Below are positions 21,985 through 31,088 of a DNA stretch of 64,000 nt, piece by piece (within the stretch, counting starts at the first letter, position 1; each line of letters starts with the position of its first letter). The DNA comes from Ornithodoros turicata (lineage: Eukaryota; Arthropoda; Arachnida; Ixodida; Argasidae). The notes below the pieces were generated by a model that was not told the DNA's origin, ran no database searches, and worked only from the letters and a program-made list of their open reading frames with translations. The stretch spans positions 67,726,879 through 67,790,878 of the forward strand of contig NC_088201.1 of assembly GCF_037126465.1 (NCBI RefSeq). The letters are read 5' to 3'. The translations under genes and the position numbers were made by a program.

Positions 21985-22260
21985 GGCAGTGACACCACAC
22001 CGGACAGCGACAAACGAACCTTCCAGAACGTGACTCATCGACGAACGCCAGGTGGCGCGAATACACAAGATTACGTCAGCAAGCTGAATCCATAAAGGCC
22101 TTGGACAGTCTTGTTGCCTCTTCTGTCCCGAAGAAGGGGGAGCTTCCCTCCGAACGTCGACACTTCCCCATTTCCTAAATTATGTCTTACTTATGTAAAA
22201 TAAACCTTTGTTAGTATTCTATTAACACCTCGAATCCGTCGTTGTGTCCCCTTTCCTTTC
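21985..22260 (+). mobile_element. PLE 3' terminal region (pLTR)
   Basis: Reverse complement of 18286-18568 with a few differences. Ends TGTCCCCTTTCCTTTC before an AT-rich stretch. AATAAA occurs at 22199-22204. Confidence 0.75.
22122..22162 (+). ncRNA. Degenerate hammerhead ribozyme motif
   Basis: CTGTC-CCGAAGA, stem II GGGGGAGCTTCCCTC, then CGAACGTCGAC. Same layout as the motif at 23605-23645, but the core reads CCGA rather than CUGA and one A of GAAA is lost. Probably inactive. The inverted copy at 18391-18425 keeps GAAAC. Confidence 0.5.
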
Positions 22261-22311
22261 TATATATATATAGGGTGAGGTAAAAGGATTATCGAACGGC
22301 CACGAAGTTTT

Positions 22312-23017
22312 ACAGAAGTTCCAAAAAAAGACGCGGAAACAGATTTTAGGGAAGTTACAAACACTAGTTTATTACATGGGGAGACGTTAAAAAGTAAAAT
22401 GGGCAAGGGGTCGACGTTTCGACAGTGGCACTGTCTTCGTCAGGACAAAAGATGCGTAGCTGATTACACATTTCTTAAATAGGTTTGCTACATGACGTCA
22501 TAATCGGTACGGGCACGCCACATGTGTTTGTCAGTGAGTCAGATTCGGGAATATTCCAGAAGGTCAAGTCCGGGTGGTGATGTCATTCGCCGTAGGTCAC
22601 TGTCCGCTTTGGGGAAAATTCCGGGCAGGGTGAGCGCTGCTTCAAACTTTGCTGAAAAAAGAAAGAAAGAAAAACAGAAAGGAAACGAAAAGGAAGAAAG
22701 TGTAGCTCATCTAGGCGGCCAAATTTCTTACCGTTGAAAGTGCTCCCAGATCTTCGTTAATGGTTGATTGGAATTTGTAAATGAGATAAGATTCGCGTTG
22801 TTCCCTGCACCGATCTGAGCTAAAATTTGACTGGAGAATAAAAAGTAACACGTTATTTAGTGAATGACCTGGTTGTTTGAAATGGCGAGAGACCGGGAGG
22901 TTTGGCTTTTTGGTAACGTCAGATCGGTGGTTGTTGAACCTGATCCGAAATGATGTTTTAGTCTGACCTACGTATTGTGCTTGGCACATGCCGCACTGAA
23001 AGACATAAATGACGTTA
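22312..23017 (-). pseudogene. PLE 3' fragment, left arm of a large inverted repeat
   Basis: Minus-strand frame 22989-22711 encodes the GIY-YIG part from VIYVIQCGMC (just outside the frame start) through CQAQYVGQTKTSFRIRFNNH, PVSRHFKQPGHSLNN, CREQRESYLIYKFQS and LGALSTVRNLAA. The 3' UTR then runs to 22312 and includes a hammerhead motif. The same sequence recurs inverted at 23043-23738. RT and the upstream Cys cluster are absent. Such heavily 5'-truncated PLE copies paired head to head are typical PLE insertion products. Confidence 0.88.
22405..22450 (-). ncRNA. Hammerhead ribozyme motif, PLE-type
   Basis: On the minus strand: GTC-CTGACGA (22443-22437), stem II GACAGT/ACTGTC, then GAAAC-GTCGAC (22420-22410). 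All invariant core bases (CUGANGA, GAAA) are present. Stem III would be minimal, as reported for PLE hammerheads, which may act as dimers. GTC and GAC flanking the core can start helix I. Confidence 0.75.
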
Positions 23018-23738
23018 ATGGTGACTTCGACTGTAATTCATCTAACGTCATTTATGTCATTCAGTGCGGCATGTGCCAAGCACAATACGTAGGTCAGACT
23101 AAAACATCATTTCGGATCAGGTTCAACAACCACCGATCTGACGTTACCAAAAAGCCAAACCTCCCGGTCTCTCGCCATTTCAAACAACCAGGTCATTCAC
23201 TAAATAACGTGTCACTTTTTATTCTCCAGTCAGATCGGTGCAGGGAACAACGCGAATCTTATCTCATTTACAAATTCCAATCAACCATTAACGAAGATCT
23301 GGGAGCACTTTCAACGGTAAGAAATTTGGCCGCCTAGATGAGCTACACTTTCTTCCTTTTCGTTTCCCTTCTGTTTTTCTTTTCCTCTTTTTTTTTTTTT
23401 TCAGCAAAGTTTGAAGCGCTCACCCTGCCCAGAATTTTCCCCAAAGCCGACAGTGACCTACGGCGAATGACATCACCACCCGGACTTGACCTTCTGGAAT
23501 ATTCCCGAATCTGACTCACTGACAAACGCCTGTGGCCTGCCCGTACCGATTATGACGTCATGTAGCAAACCTATTTAAGAAATGTGTAATCAGCTACGCA
23601 TCTTTTGTCCTGACGAAGACAGTGCCACTGTCGAAACGTCGACCCCTTGCCCATTTTACTTTTTAACGTCTCCCCATGTAATAAATTAGTGTTTGTAACT
23701 TCCCTAAATCTGTTTCCGCGTCTTTTTTGGAACTTCTA
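23014..23738 (+). pseudogene. PLE 3' fragment, right arm of the inverted repeat
   Basis: Encodes VNGDFDCNSSNVIYVIQC, CQAQYVGQTKTSFRIRFNNH, HFKQPGHSLNNVSLFIL, CREQRESYLIYKFQS and LSTVRNLAA, stopping at 23337, followed by the PLE 3' UTR to about 23738. Relative to the left arm it has a short in-frame deletion after FILQS. The 25-bp spacer of the palindrome (23018-23042) belongs to this copy, so it is slightly longer than its partner. Confidence 0.88.
23605..23645 (+). ncRNA. Hammerhead ribozyme motif, PLE-type
   Basis: CTGACGA (23610-23616), stem II GACAGT-GCC-ACTGTC, GAAAC (23633-23637) then GTCGAC. Identical core to the minus-strand copy at 22405-22450. Confidence 0.75.
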
Positions 23739-23812
23739 TATATAATATATAGAAGTTCCAAAAAAGACGCGGAAACAGATGCTGGGACAACCTGTATATA
23801 TATATATATATA
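23739..23812. repeat. Short PLE-end palindrome and AT-run
   Basis: AGAAGTTCCAAAAAAGACGC recurs here in inverse orientation to the preceding PLE end, around an AT-rich centre. An (AT)n run then leads to the next element. Confidence 0.7.
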
Positions 23813-24666
23813 CAGGTTGCCCCAGCTAAGTGTATACAGATTATTTAAAAATATATATAACACTTTCTATTCCACGGAGGGCATTAGCAAAGTCCAAAGG
23901 CAATGTCTTAGCTAAGTTTCATTAATTAACTTGTTAATTATAAAAGCTACAAAGTTGTCCCAATGAGAACATCTGTTCCTTTCGGTCACCTGATATCGTA
24001 GCCGTTTCCAAAGCAAAAATCCGTTCGATAGATTGCCCGCAAAAAATTCGTGAAGGACGCCATTTTTTTCTTTATTTTGTTCACTGCGCTTCTTAGAAGA
24101 CGCGTCTTTCCTTCATCCCCAATGTGAGAGAGAGAAAGAGCACACTATCGCCTCTCGCGTCCTGGAAGAAGATTAAAAGGAAACAGAACATGCAACCCAA
24201 GATAAGGCCAGTTCTGATAGAGTCACCCGATACATTTGTTTTTCTTTTGTTTCCGCAAGTTAAAGCTCATCTTCGACGCATGAGGCGGCACTGTGCTCCT
24301 TCCCCCTCTCACGTTGGAGATGAAGGAAATCCGCGTCTGCGAAGATGCGCAATGAACAAAATAAAGAAAAAAATGGCGTTCCTTCACTAATTTTTTGCGG
24401 GCGATCTATGGAACGGATTTTTGTTCTGAAAGCGGCTACGATATCAGGTGACCGAAAGGAACAGATGTTCTCATTGGGACAACTTTGTAGCTGTTATAAT
24501 TAACAAGTTAATTAATGAAAGTTATTTAAGACATTGCCTTTGGACTTTGCTAATGCCCTCCTAGGGAGTGCCCTTCAGCATATGCTATATTGCAATTGAT
24601 TTCACCTTGGAAAAAGTGTTATATATCTTCTTAAAAAATCTGTATACACGTAGCTGGGACACCCTG
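23813..24666. mobile_element. TA-flanked palindromic element (mariner-type ends)
   Basis: 854 bp, nearly all of it a long inverted repeat: the left half from CAGGTTGCCCCAGCTAAG and the right half ending CTTAGCTGGG-like CGTAGCTGGGACACCCTG mirror each other for most of their length, e.g. TGACCGAAAGGAACAGATGT on the right against its complement on the left. TA lies at 23811-23812 and 24667-24668. No transposase frame. CAGG(G/T)TG ends and TA target fit Tc1-mariner-type non-autonomous elements. Confidence 0.75.
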
Positions 24667-24678
24667 TATATATATATA

Positions 24679-25150
24679 CTCATGGAACGATGCGACAGCA
24701 CCAGAGAACACGTGTTTCGCCGTGTTTGCGGCTCGTCAGCTCTGGGTAGCTGCGCATCGTTCGGAATTGGCAAACCAGGTGTCACTCAGCGAGCGATATA
24801 CACCTGGGAGGGTGACTGAGCACTCCTCAGTGCCACAGTGCAAGCCAATAAATTATAATGAGGGGGAAAAAATCCATACAAGTAAATGACACTAGACCTG
24901 TTTGAAATTCGAAATTGCAGATTAAGATGGCTTCTATGGCTGCACGCAGAGAAACCGATGCTCATGGAACGATGCGACAGCACAGAGGACACGTGTTTCG
25001 CCGTGTTTGCGGCTCGTCAGCTCTGGGTAGCTGCGCATCGTTCGGAATTGGCAAACCAGGGGTCACTCAGCGAGCGATATACACCTGGGAGGGTGACTGA
25101 GCACTCCTTAATGCCACAGTGCAAGCCAGTGAATTATAATGAGAGAAAAA
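24679..25150 (+). repeat. Direct duplication, 280-bp period
   Basis: About 190 bp starting CTCATGGAACGATGCGACAG at 24679 recurs at 24959 with few changes and ends in both cases near CAGTGCAAGCCAATAAA/AGTGAATTATAATGAG. The family is unknown; CAGTGCAAGCCAATAA also occurs at about 16155. Confidence 0.8.
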
Positions 25151-25170
25151 ATGCTTTTTTCTCTCATTAT
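25136..25170. repeat. Perfect short palindrome
   Basis: ATAATGAGAGAAAAAA and its complement are separated by TG, right before the mariner end. No function inferred. Confidence 0.7.
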
Positions 25171-25265
25171 ATATACGAGGGTGGTTCCATAAGTTTCCGG
25201 CCCGACCAACTTTTAATAGTCATAGAGACGAAACAAGTGTATCACTTTTCGACATAGTCACCCTT

Positions 25266-25848
25266 AACTTCGATTCAGTTTTGCCACGTGTCAACCAGCA
25301 TTCTTATACCCTTGAAAAAATAGTCCGAAGTTTTGTCCGCAAAATGCTGGAAAACTGCCTCTTGCACCTCACCGTGCGCTTGGAGACTGGGAGGTCCGCG
25401 GTTCGAATCCGCGGGCCGGCTGTGCCGTCTGGGGTTTTTCCTGGGTTTCCCTCAGATGTGTAATAGGCGTATGCCGGCACAGTTCCCCTGAAGTCGGCCC
25501 ATGGACGCAGCTATCCTCCCCCCGAGCGGATTCCGCTCGGTCTTCCACTTCACCCTTTCCTCTCCTCCTCTCCACCACCTTTCCCCTCCCGAGAAACATG
25601 CCGCCTAATCAGGCAGGCAGACCTCTCGGGTTCCTCCCAACGACACTCCTCCTCCTCCTCCTCCTCTGCACCTCACTATCGTTTTGAAATCTCCGTCCTC
25701 TGAGATCCCTCTTCAAGTTTGAGAACAGGAAGTAGTCACTCGGTGCCAAGTCTGGACTGTAGGGTGGGTGGTGGATTTCTTCGAAGCCGCACTCCTTCAG
25801 TGCAGCCTTGGCAACAGAAGCCGTGTGGACAGGGGCATTGTCCTGGAG
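25266..25848 (-). pseudogene. Mariner transposase, C-terminal part (split)
   Basis: Minus strand, starting next to the hAT: LQDNAPVHTASVAKAAL holds the second catalytic D, PPYSPDLAPSDYFLFSNLK holds the third, giving the DD34D spacing of mariners. The frame continues LKRDLRGRRFQNDSEV, is interrupted by the SINE (25373-25666), and resumes FQHFADKTSDYFFKGIRML to the stop near 25300. This half is open, so the damage is chiefly the two insertions. The N-terminal half is at 34908-35801. Confidence 0.88.
25373..25666 (+). mobile_element. tRNA-derived SINE inside the mariner
   Basis: The tRNA-like head has a clear B box (GGTTCGAATCC at about 25393). The body contains GGCTGTGCCGTCTGGGGTTT and ATGCCGGCACAGTTCCCC. 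The tail is (CTC)n. Exact 10-bp target duplication TGCACCTCAC (25363-25372, 25667-25676). The A box region is poor. Related copies: 58847-59072 (+) and 54370-54470 (-). Mobilisation would depend on a LINE. Confidence 0.9.
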
Positions 25849-26839
25849 CAGAGCTGTACATAACGCGTTACAAGTAACGCGTTACTCGGTAACGCGTTAC
25901 TTTTTCTGGTAACTAAGTAACGACCAAGTTACTTTTAAAAAAATGTACCTAGTAACGTACTTAGTTACAAAAATTGGTAACGCGTTACTGCGAGTTACTC
26001 GTTCCTTTTTTTTTTTCTTTTTGTCTCACTGCCATCAACCACGGCTGCTAGCGGTCGGTTTCCATGCACGCATGACGGCATTCCACGCCGCTGATGCACG
26101 TGCCACCCCTTTCACCCACACGACCCGTGGAAAAACCTCCAGGGGAGAGAAAATACCAGAACACGGCACCTTTATCATTCTTCTTAGGTCCACAGTGTTT
26201 CAGAATACTCAATATGTACTTTTTGTTACTCTTTGGAAGAGATCACTGCACTTAAAGCGCTTTAGCGGGTTGCCTTCGTGTCCTTTTCATGGGCTTTGTC
26301 ACTGGGACGCGTGCCGTTGACAATGTGAAGGCGGTCTTGTAAACGATTGCCGGTTTCGTCCTCAAAATGCCGTTTACAGGTCACCTTTTCATGGTATTCC
26401 CTGGAATCCTTCATTCTTCAACTGTACCAGAAAGCAGCGAAGGGGTGGGGTAAATGGCCGTTAGCTGTATTGTTTGCATGCTATTCGTTTGTTTCTCTCC
26501 CCGGGTCGCCAGCCGCTTTAAAAAACGCTTGGCCTGGCTGCAGCGCCCACTGATGCTTGTTAGGGGTGGTGCACGATTCCCCCGATTTAAACTCCCCCGT
26601 CCCGATTCCCCCGGCACGAAGCAACCGGCTCACCTCCACCGCCCCCCATTCACCCGTCGGATTTCCCCCGCCGTAGTGCAGTGACCCGCAACGGTTACAA
26701 CAGAAGAATGGCTCGGGAGATAACACAATTTTTAATGGGTTAGCGCTAGGAGTGTTAAAAATTGAAAAAGCTATATGTATGTGTGTGTGTTCTTGTATGA
26801 GATGGCCTCCGATGGATACCTTGGCCTCACCGAGGCCGA

Positions 26840-26925
26840 GGGGGGGGGGGGGGAATATAGGTTTATTGCAAAACAAAACAAAAAACACGAAAGAGGGGAA
26901 AGGTTAGCCTGGCTCCAGCAGCCGA
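26840..26925 (-). repeat. C-run-tailed dispersed repeat, diverged copy
   Basis: On the minus strand: GCCAGGCTAACCTTTCCCCT, then AATAAACCTATATTCCCCCC. Same order as at 6078-6182 and 38120-38195. Confidence 0.45.
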
Positions 26926-26968
26926 CTTGCCGAGGCCGAGGTATAAGTGGACATGCAAAGGGGAGATG

Positions 26969-26974
26969 ATGATG

Positions 26975-27048
<74 letters not shown>
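26969..27048 (+). repeat. (ATA)n microsatellite
   Basis: About 25 uninterrupted trinucleotide units, preceded by a short GATGAT run. Confidence 0.97.
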
Positions 27049-27049
<1 letters not shown>

Positions 27050-27109
27050 TTTTATTGGTGCCCAAGAACGGTCATGACGACCCTGTAAAGCCGAGAGCAA
27101 ATGTAAATG

Positions 27110-27580
27110 GAGGCAATTAAAAGTAAGAGGTAAGAGTAATTGAAGGTAATTAGAGGTAATTAAAGCAAGAAAGCTGAGTTTAAAGGTAATGAATGTAAGA
27201 TATATGTAATTCAGAGAAATATTAAATGAAATTAAAGATTACCGAAGGTAACCGCAGGTTACCGGAGGTAATTAAATGTAATTAAAGGTAATTAACGTCA
27301 GTTAAATCGAAATTGAGAGTAATTCAAGCAAGTAAACGTAATTAAAGGTAAGGAAATGAAATTCAAGATTACCTCAGGTAATTAAAGGGTAATTATACGG
27401 GGCAACTGAAAGTAATTGAGGGTAATTAAAGGTTAACTAAATGGACTTACATATACGAATTGAAAGTGTCGAACCGGAGGTCAAGTATAGACCGGAGGTG
27501 GACAACCGGAAGTGGAGAAACGGAAGTCGGGTTTAGACTGGAAGTGGACAACCGGAAGTCAAGTATGGACCGGAAAAGGC
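27110..27580 (+). repeat. Degenerate GGTAATTAAA minisatellite and ACCGGAAGT minisatellite
   Basis: 27110-27440 is composed of variants of GAGGTAATTAAAGGTAATT. 27465-27580 is composed of ACCGGAGGTCAAGTATAG / CAACCGGAAGTGGA units. Both lie inside the foldback element; 27581-28490 beyond them shows no gene. Confidence 0.8.
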
Positions 27581-28937
27581 GCTTAATGCTAACACATTTC
27601 TCTCGCATTTACCGCTAAATCGCAACTGAATTTTATTCATCTCTTATTTTTAAACGGCGAGGCTAAAGCGTGTCATGTCTGTATGCCGTAAAAATGCTGA
27701 ATTTTTTTGTGGAATTCAATTTCGGCGTTAGTGCCTGTTTTGATATAAACGCCTGTAACTAGCTTTATTCCTACTATTCGGCAGCAAAAACAGATAAGGC
27801 TTGTGGAAGGCGTCGCTCTACGATACCTGCCCGCGCGTTTTCGAACTCATTTATTGCTTGAAGGGGCGCTTTTGACAAAATTGCTGATAAATAACAAGCT
27901 TGGGGTTTGATTGGAGATCATTCGCTGGTTAGTATCAATATAGCGCCATTAGATGGAACGGGTCACTTGGCGTTAAAAGCAACGTGTTCGAGTATTTCTA
28001 GTTCTATGTATACAGATGTCATGTAACGACTCATTTATGTTGATTCCGGTAGCCCTGAGACCGTAGTTGCAGGGCTGATTTTTGTCTTCCATGTGTCATC
28101 AAGATCCACTCCTTTCTCTGCTTTCCACACTAGAGTTAGGCTCTACGTAGAGCACGAAAAACTGGGCTGTAATTTGTGATGCCTACAACTCCTTTGTAGT
28201 GCCTTTAAAGAGGTTTTTTTGCCTTTTATAGGCGCCTGAAACCAACATTTTTTCATGCCTAAATATGCAGGCTCTAGTCATCACAGTAGCTGTACCTTCA
28301 TATGATTGGTGGTTTTGCCAGGTATTTCTAGGAAGAGTCTTCATGAAATGCTGAGTATCGCCAAAAACGGCCCGTATAGATGACCATTGATGAGATCACT
28401 TGATTAGATACCGACGGCTCAAACACTAAATGCGTCACTGTCGACGCCTATCAAAGTCTTTGTTTCGTATCTGAAACGCAAACTGCGCGAAAAGTGTCGC
28501 GGGGGAATTGACACGGGGGAATTGGAACAGGGGGAATTGACACACGGGGGAGACGGCGTGGGGGAAATGAGACGGGGGAGTTGGGACGGGGGAATCGTGC
28601 TACACCCCTTGTTAGTAGCATGGCGGAGTCAACAACGACGTCACCCTGGCCTGCGTTAAGCGACACATTCGGAATCAAGGAGACTAAAGCCAACGGGAAT
28701 TTAGTTAGTTTGTTTGTTTGTAAGAAAAAAAAAACAAGGAGAAATTGAACTCGTCTCCCGACTTGTTCTGCTACTCCTAACAAAAATTATCACCCCACCC
28801 CACCCCCAAAACTACTTCCCAGGTCCTCTACTCTCAAGTTCGCTATTCACTGTTCAGAAGTCCACGATCCACATGTTCACTAGAAGTCCACAATTAAACA
28901 CTATTCACAATTATCCCAAGATCATGCACACAGGATG

Positions 28938-31088
28938 CTAGAAGGTTGTATCCATCCCACAGTTCTGGACAAATTTCACAAGTGCCGCCAAGGCAGCATC
29001 CCTCGTGTTCGGTGCCCAAAGTCCCAACACCTTCACTATATCGAAGACCCTGCTGTCTAGCCGATCAAGTGTAGCTTTCAGTGTAGCTCTTTGAGATGCA
29101 TACCTAGTGCAGTGCATTATAATATGCTCACTATCCTCCACTGTTGCACAAACTGAACAATTCGATGAGTCGGCTCTTCCAACTTTATGAAGAAAATGAC
29201 GGCCATAAGGCACATTCAAGCGACACCGGTGTAAGAACGTCTGAACAGAGCGCGGCAACGTAGACGGAACACAGAACTTCAGCTCCGGATCTATGCGATG
29301 TAGCAGCGACGAATCGCTCTGCAATTGCACCCATCGCTGTCTGCACATTTCCTGCGACAATGACCTTAATGAAGATGTAACATCTGACTTTGAGTATGTC
29401 ACCGGATGTAGTGTTGAAGATAGGTGTGCTATGTCCGCTAGTTCGTCTGCTGCTTGATTCCTTCCTATACCCACATGTCCAGGAATCCACTGCAGAGTTA
29501 CTTTGTGGCCGGCGACTCTACATTTGTTGTATTCATGGAGTATTTGGTGAACTGTTGGTGTCATACAGCCATTTCCCAAGAATGAAAGCATGGCTTGGAG
29601 TCCGGCTTTTGAATCGCTGTATACTACCCACTCGGCAGGTGTCTGTTGTGCTACTACATACTGCATTGCCAGCTGGATGGCCACCAATTCTGCTGTTGTT
29701 GAAGTTGTTTTGTGCGACAGTCGTGCCATTTCCTGTTTCCTGTGCAGTGGAACCACAAAAGCAGATGCTGAGCGTGATGCCGTCGTCGATCCGTCAGTGA
29801 AAATAGCAATGCTGCTACAGTGACGCTCCATCATAGATAGACAATGCTGTCTCAGCACTGTCGTGGGCAAAGTGGACTTGGGGTGGTGTACTCCAGGCAC
29901 GGAGATGCCAATCCGGGGTAGCTCTAGAGTCCAAGGGGGGTGCTGACTCGTTCTTGGAGGCTGTGTTTTTGGCAAGTTGCGCTGGTAAGGAGCAATGACT
30001 TTGTAGAAGTCAGAATTTCGGCATTTCAATTTCCGTGCCAGGGGGTGTTGGTCATGGCGCAGATTCAGGCGCAGATAGTGGCGCACTATTTCTTGCGTTC
30101 TCAGCACCTCTACAGGCAGTTCTCTAGCTTCTGCTATTGCCAAAACATTGGAGGTGGCTCGAGGTACCCCGAGGCAGATTTTCAGACCTCTTGTTAAAAC
30201 TCTCTGTAGTGTCCTCTCTGCCGTGTTGCTTATCCCATATAGTACAGGCAGATGGTAAGCCACCATTTGCCGAATAAGCACCCGATGTACCGTAAGTAGG
30301 GACTTCGTTGACATTCCCCAACGGGGGCCGGAGAGACGACGAAGCACGTTGACCCGTGCCTCAGACCGCTCCTGAAGATGTTTTATGTGAGCAGACCATG
30401 ATAGTCGAGCGTCTATAACGACTCCCAAGAAGCGGTGATGAGACACCCTCTGAATTGGTAGACCATTGAGAGTCAGTTGAAGACTCTTCATTCTTTTCCG
30501 AGTAAACGGGATAAATACAGTCTTCTCGACAGATACGTCCATGCCTCTGTCCGAGAGGAAGCATACCGTGCAATCTAACGCATTCTGGAGTCGCTGTTGC
30601 AAAGCAGGCAATTGCGCCCCAGACGTCCATATACATATATCGTCAGCGTAAATGCTGATGTAGACGTTCTTGGGTAAACGGTGCGGTAAATCTGCCATGA
30701 TTACATTAAACAGCAGAGGGCTCAGGACCCCACCCTGCGGCACTCCGCTACCGAGGTCGTGATAATCACTGTTCCCGTCCTCGGTCTGTATGTACACAGA
30801 CCTTCCTTGAAGATAGTCAGCAATCCACCGCAGAGCCCGACCCCTTATCTCCCGAATGTACAGACCATGTAGCACGTGGCCGTAGCTCACCGTATCATAT
30901 GCGTGTTTAATGTCAAGGAAAGCTGCCAGAGTAGTTCGGTTTTGGGCGCGTTCGTGTTCAACAAAAGTGACGAGGTCCAAAACACCATCCATAGTAGCCC
31001 TGCCCTGTCGGAAACCAGACATACATTCCGGAAGCATCTTCTGGCTTTCTAGGACCCACTCTATTCGACCAAGGATCATTTTTTCCAT
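28938..31088 (-). CDS. LINE ORF2 portion: reverse transcriptase, RNase H, zinc motif
   Basis: A 716-codon open frame, the longest in the window. RT: SGFRQGRATMDGVLDL, motif A FLDIKHAYDTV (about residues 56-66), GVPQGGVLSPLLFN, catalytic YADD (about 147-150), and HHRFLGVVIDARLSW. RNase H from about residue 430: FTDGST, TTAELVAIQ, VVYSDSKAGL and WIPGHVGIGRNQAADELAD carry all four acidic residues. The end has CSVCATVEDSEHIIMHC, a C-x2-C..H..C zinc motif. The Met start is arbitrary: upstream motifs of the same protein continue at 31074-32300 beyond a frameshift (about 31100) and a hairpin insertion. It encodes target-primed reverse transcription, but the element as a whole is 5' truncated and broken. 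Confidence 0.9.
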   Translation of the reverse strand: MEKMILGRIEWVLESQKMLPECMSGFRQGRATMDGVLDLVTFVEHERAQNRTTLAAFLDIKHAYDTVSYGHVLHGLYIREIRGRALRWIADYLQGRSVYIQTEDGNSDYHDLGSGVPQGGVLSPLLFNVIMADLPHRLPKNVYISIYADDICIWTSGAQLPALQQRLQNALDCTVCFLSDRGMDVSVEKTVFIPFTRKRMKSLQLTLNGLPIQRVSHHRFLGVVIDARLSWSAHIKHLQERSEARVNVLRRLSGPRWGMSTKSLLTVHRVLIRQMVAYHLPVLYGISNTAERTLQRVLTRGLKICLGVPRATSNVLAIAEARELPVEVLRTQEIVRHYLRLNLRHDQHPLARKLKCRNSDFYKVIAPYQRNLPKTQPPRTSQHPPWTLELPRIGISVPGVHHPKSTLPTTVLRQHCLSMMERHCSSIAIFTDGSTTASRSASAFVVPLHRKQEMARLSHKTTSTTAELVAIQLAMQYVVAQQTPAEWVVYSDSKAGLQAMLSFLGNGCMTPTVHQILHEYNKCRVAGHKVTLQWIPGHVGIGRNQAADELADIAHLSSTLHPVTYSKSDVTSSLRSLSQEMCRQRWVQLQSDSSLLHRIDPELKFCVPSTLPRSVQTFLHRCRLNVPYGRHFLHKVGRADSSNCSVCATVEDSEHIIMHCTRYASQRATLKATLDRLDSRVFDIVKVLGLWAPNTRDAALAALVKFVQNCGMDTTF

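Larger units (their letters stand above)
26564..28607. mobile_element. Foldback-type element with C-run repeat termini, nested in hAT
   Basis: Left end GGGTGGTGCACGATTCCCCC and right end (inverted) GGGTGTAGCACGATTCCCCC, each continuing as an array of NATTCCCCCGTC-like units (left to about 26680, right from about 28495). Exact 8-bp duplication CTTGTTAG (26556-26563, 28608-28615). No transposase. Interior contains a microsatellite and two minisatellites. Insertion lies 4 bp before the hAT start codon, probably in its 5' UTR. Resembles 5492-9235 in design (array termini, 8-bp TSD) but the sequences differ. Confidence 0.82.

Noticed and set aside
26771..27100. Poly-Tyr protein
   Set aside because: Translation of the (ATA)n microsatellite on the minus strand.
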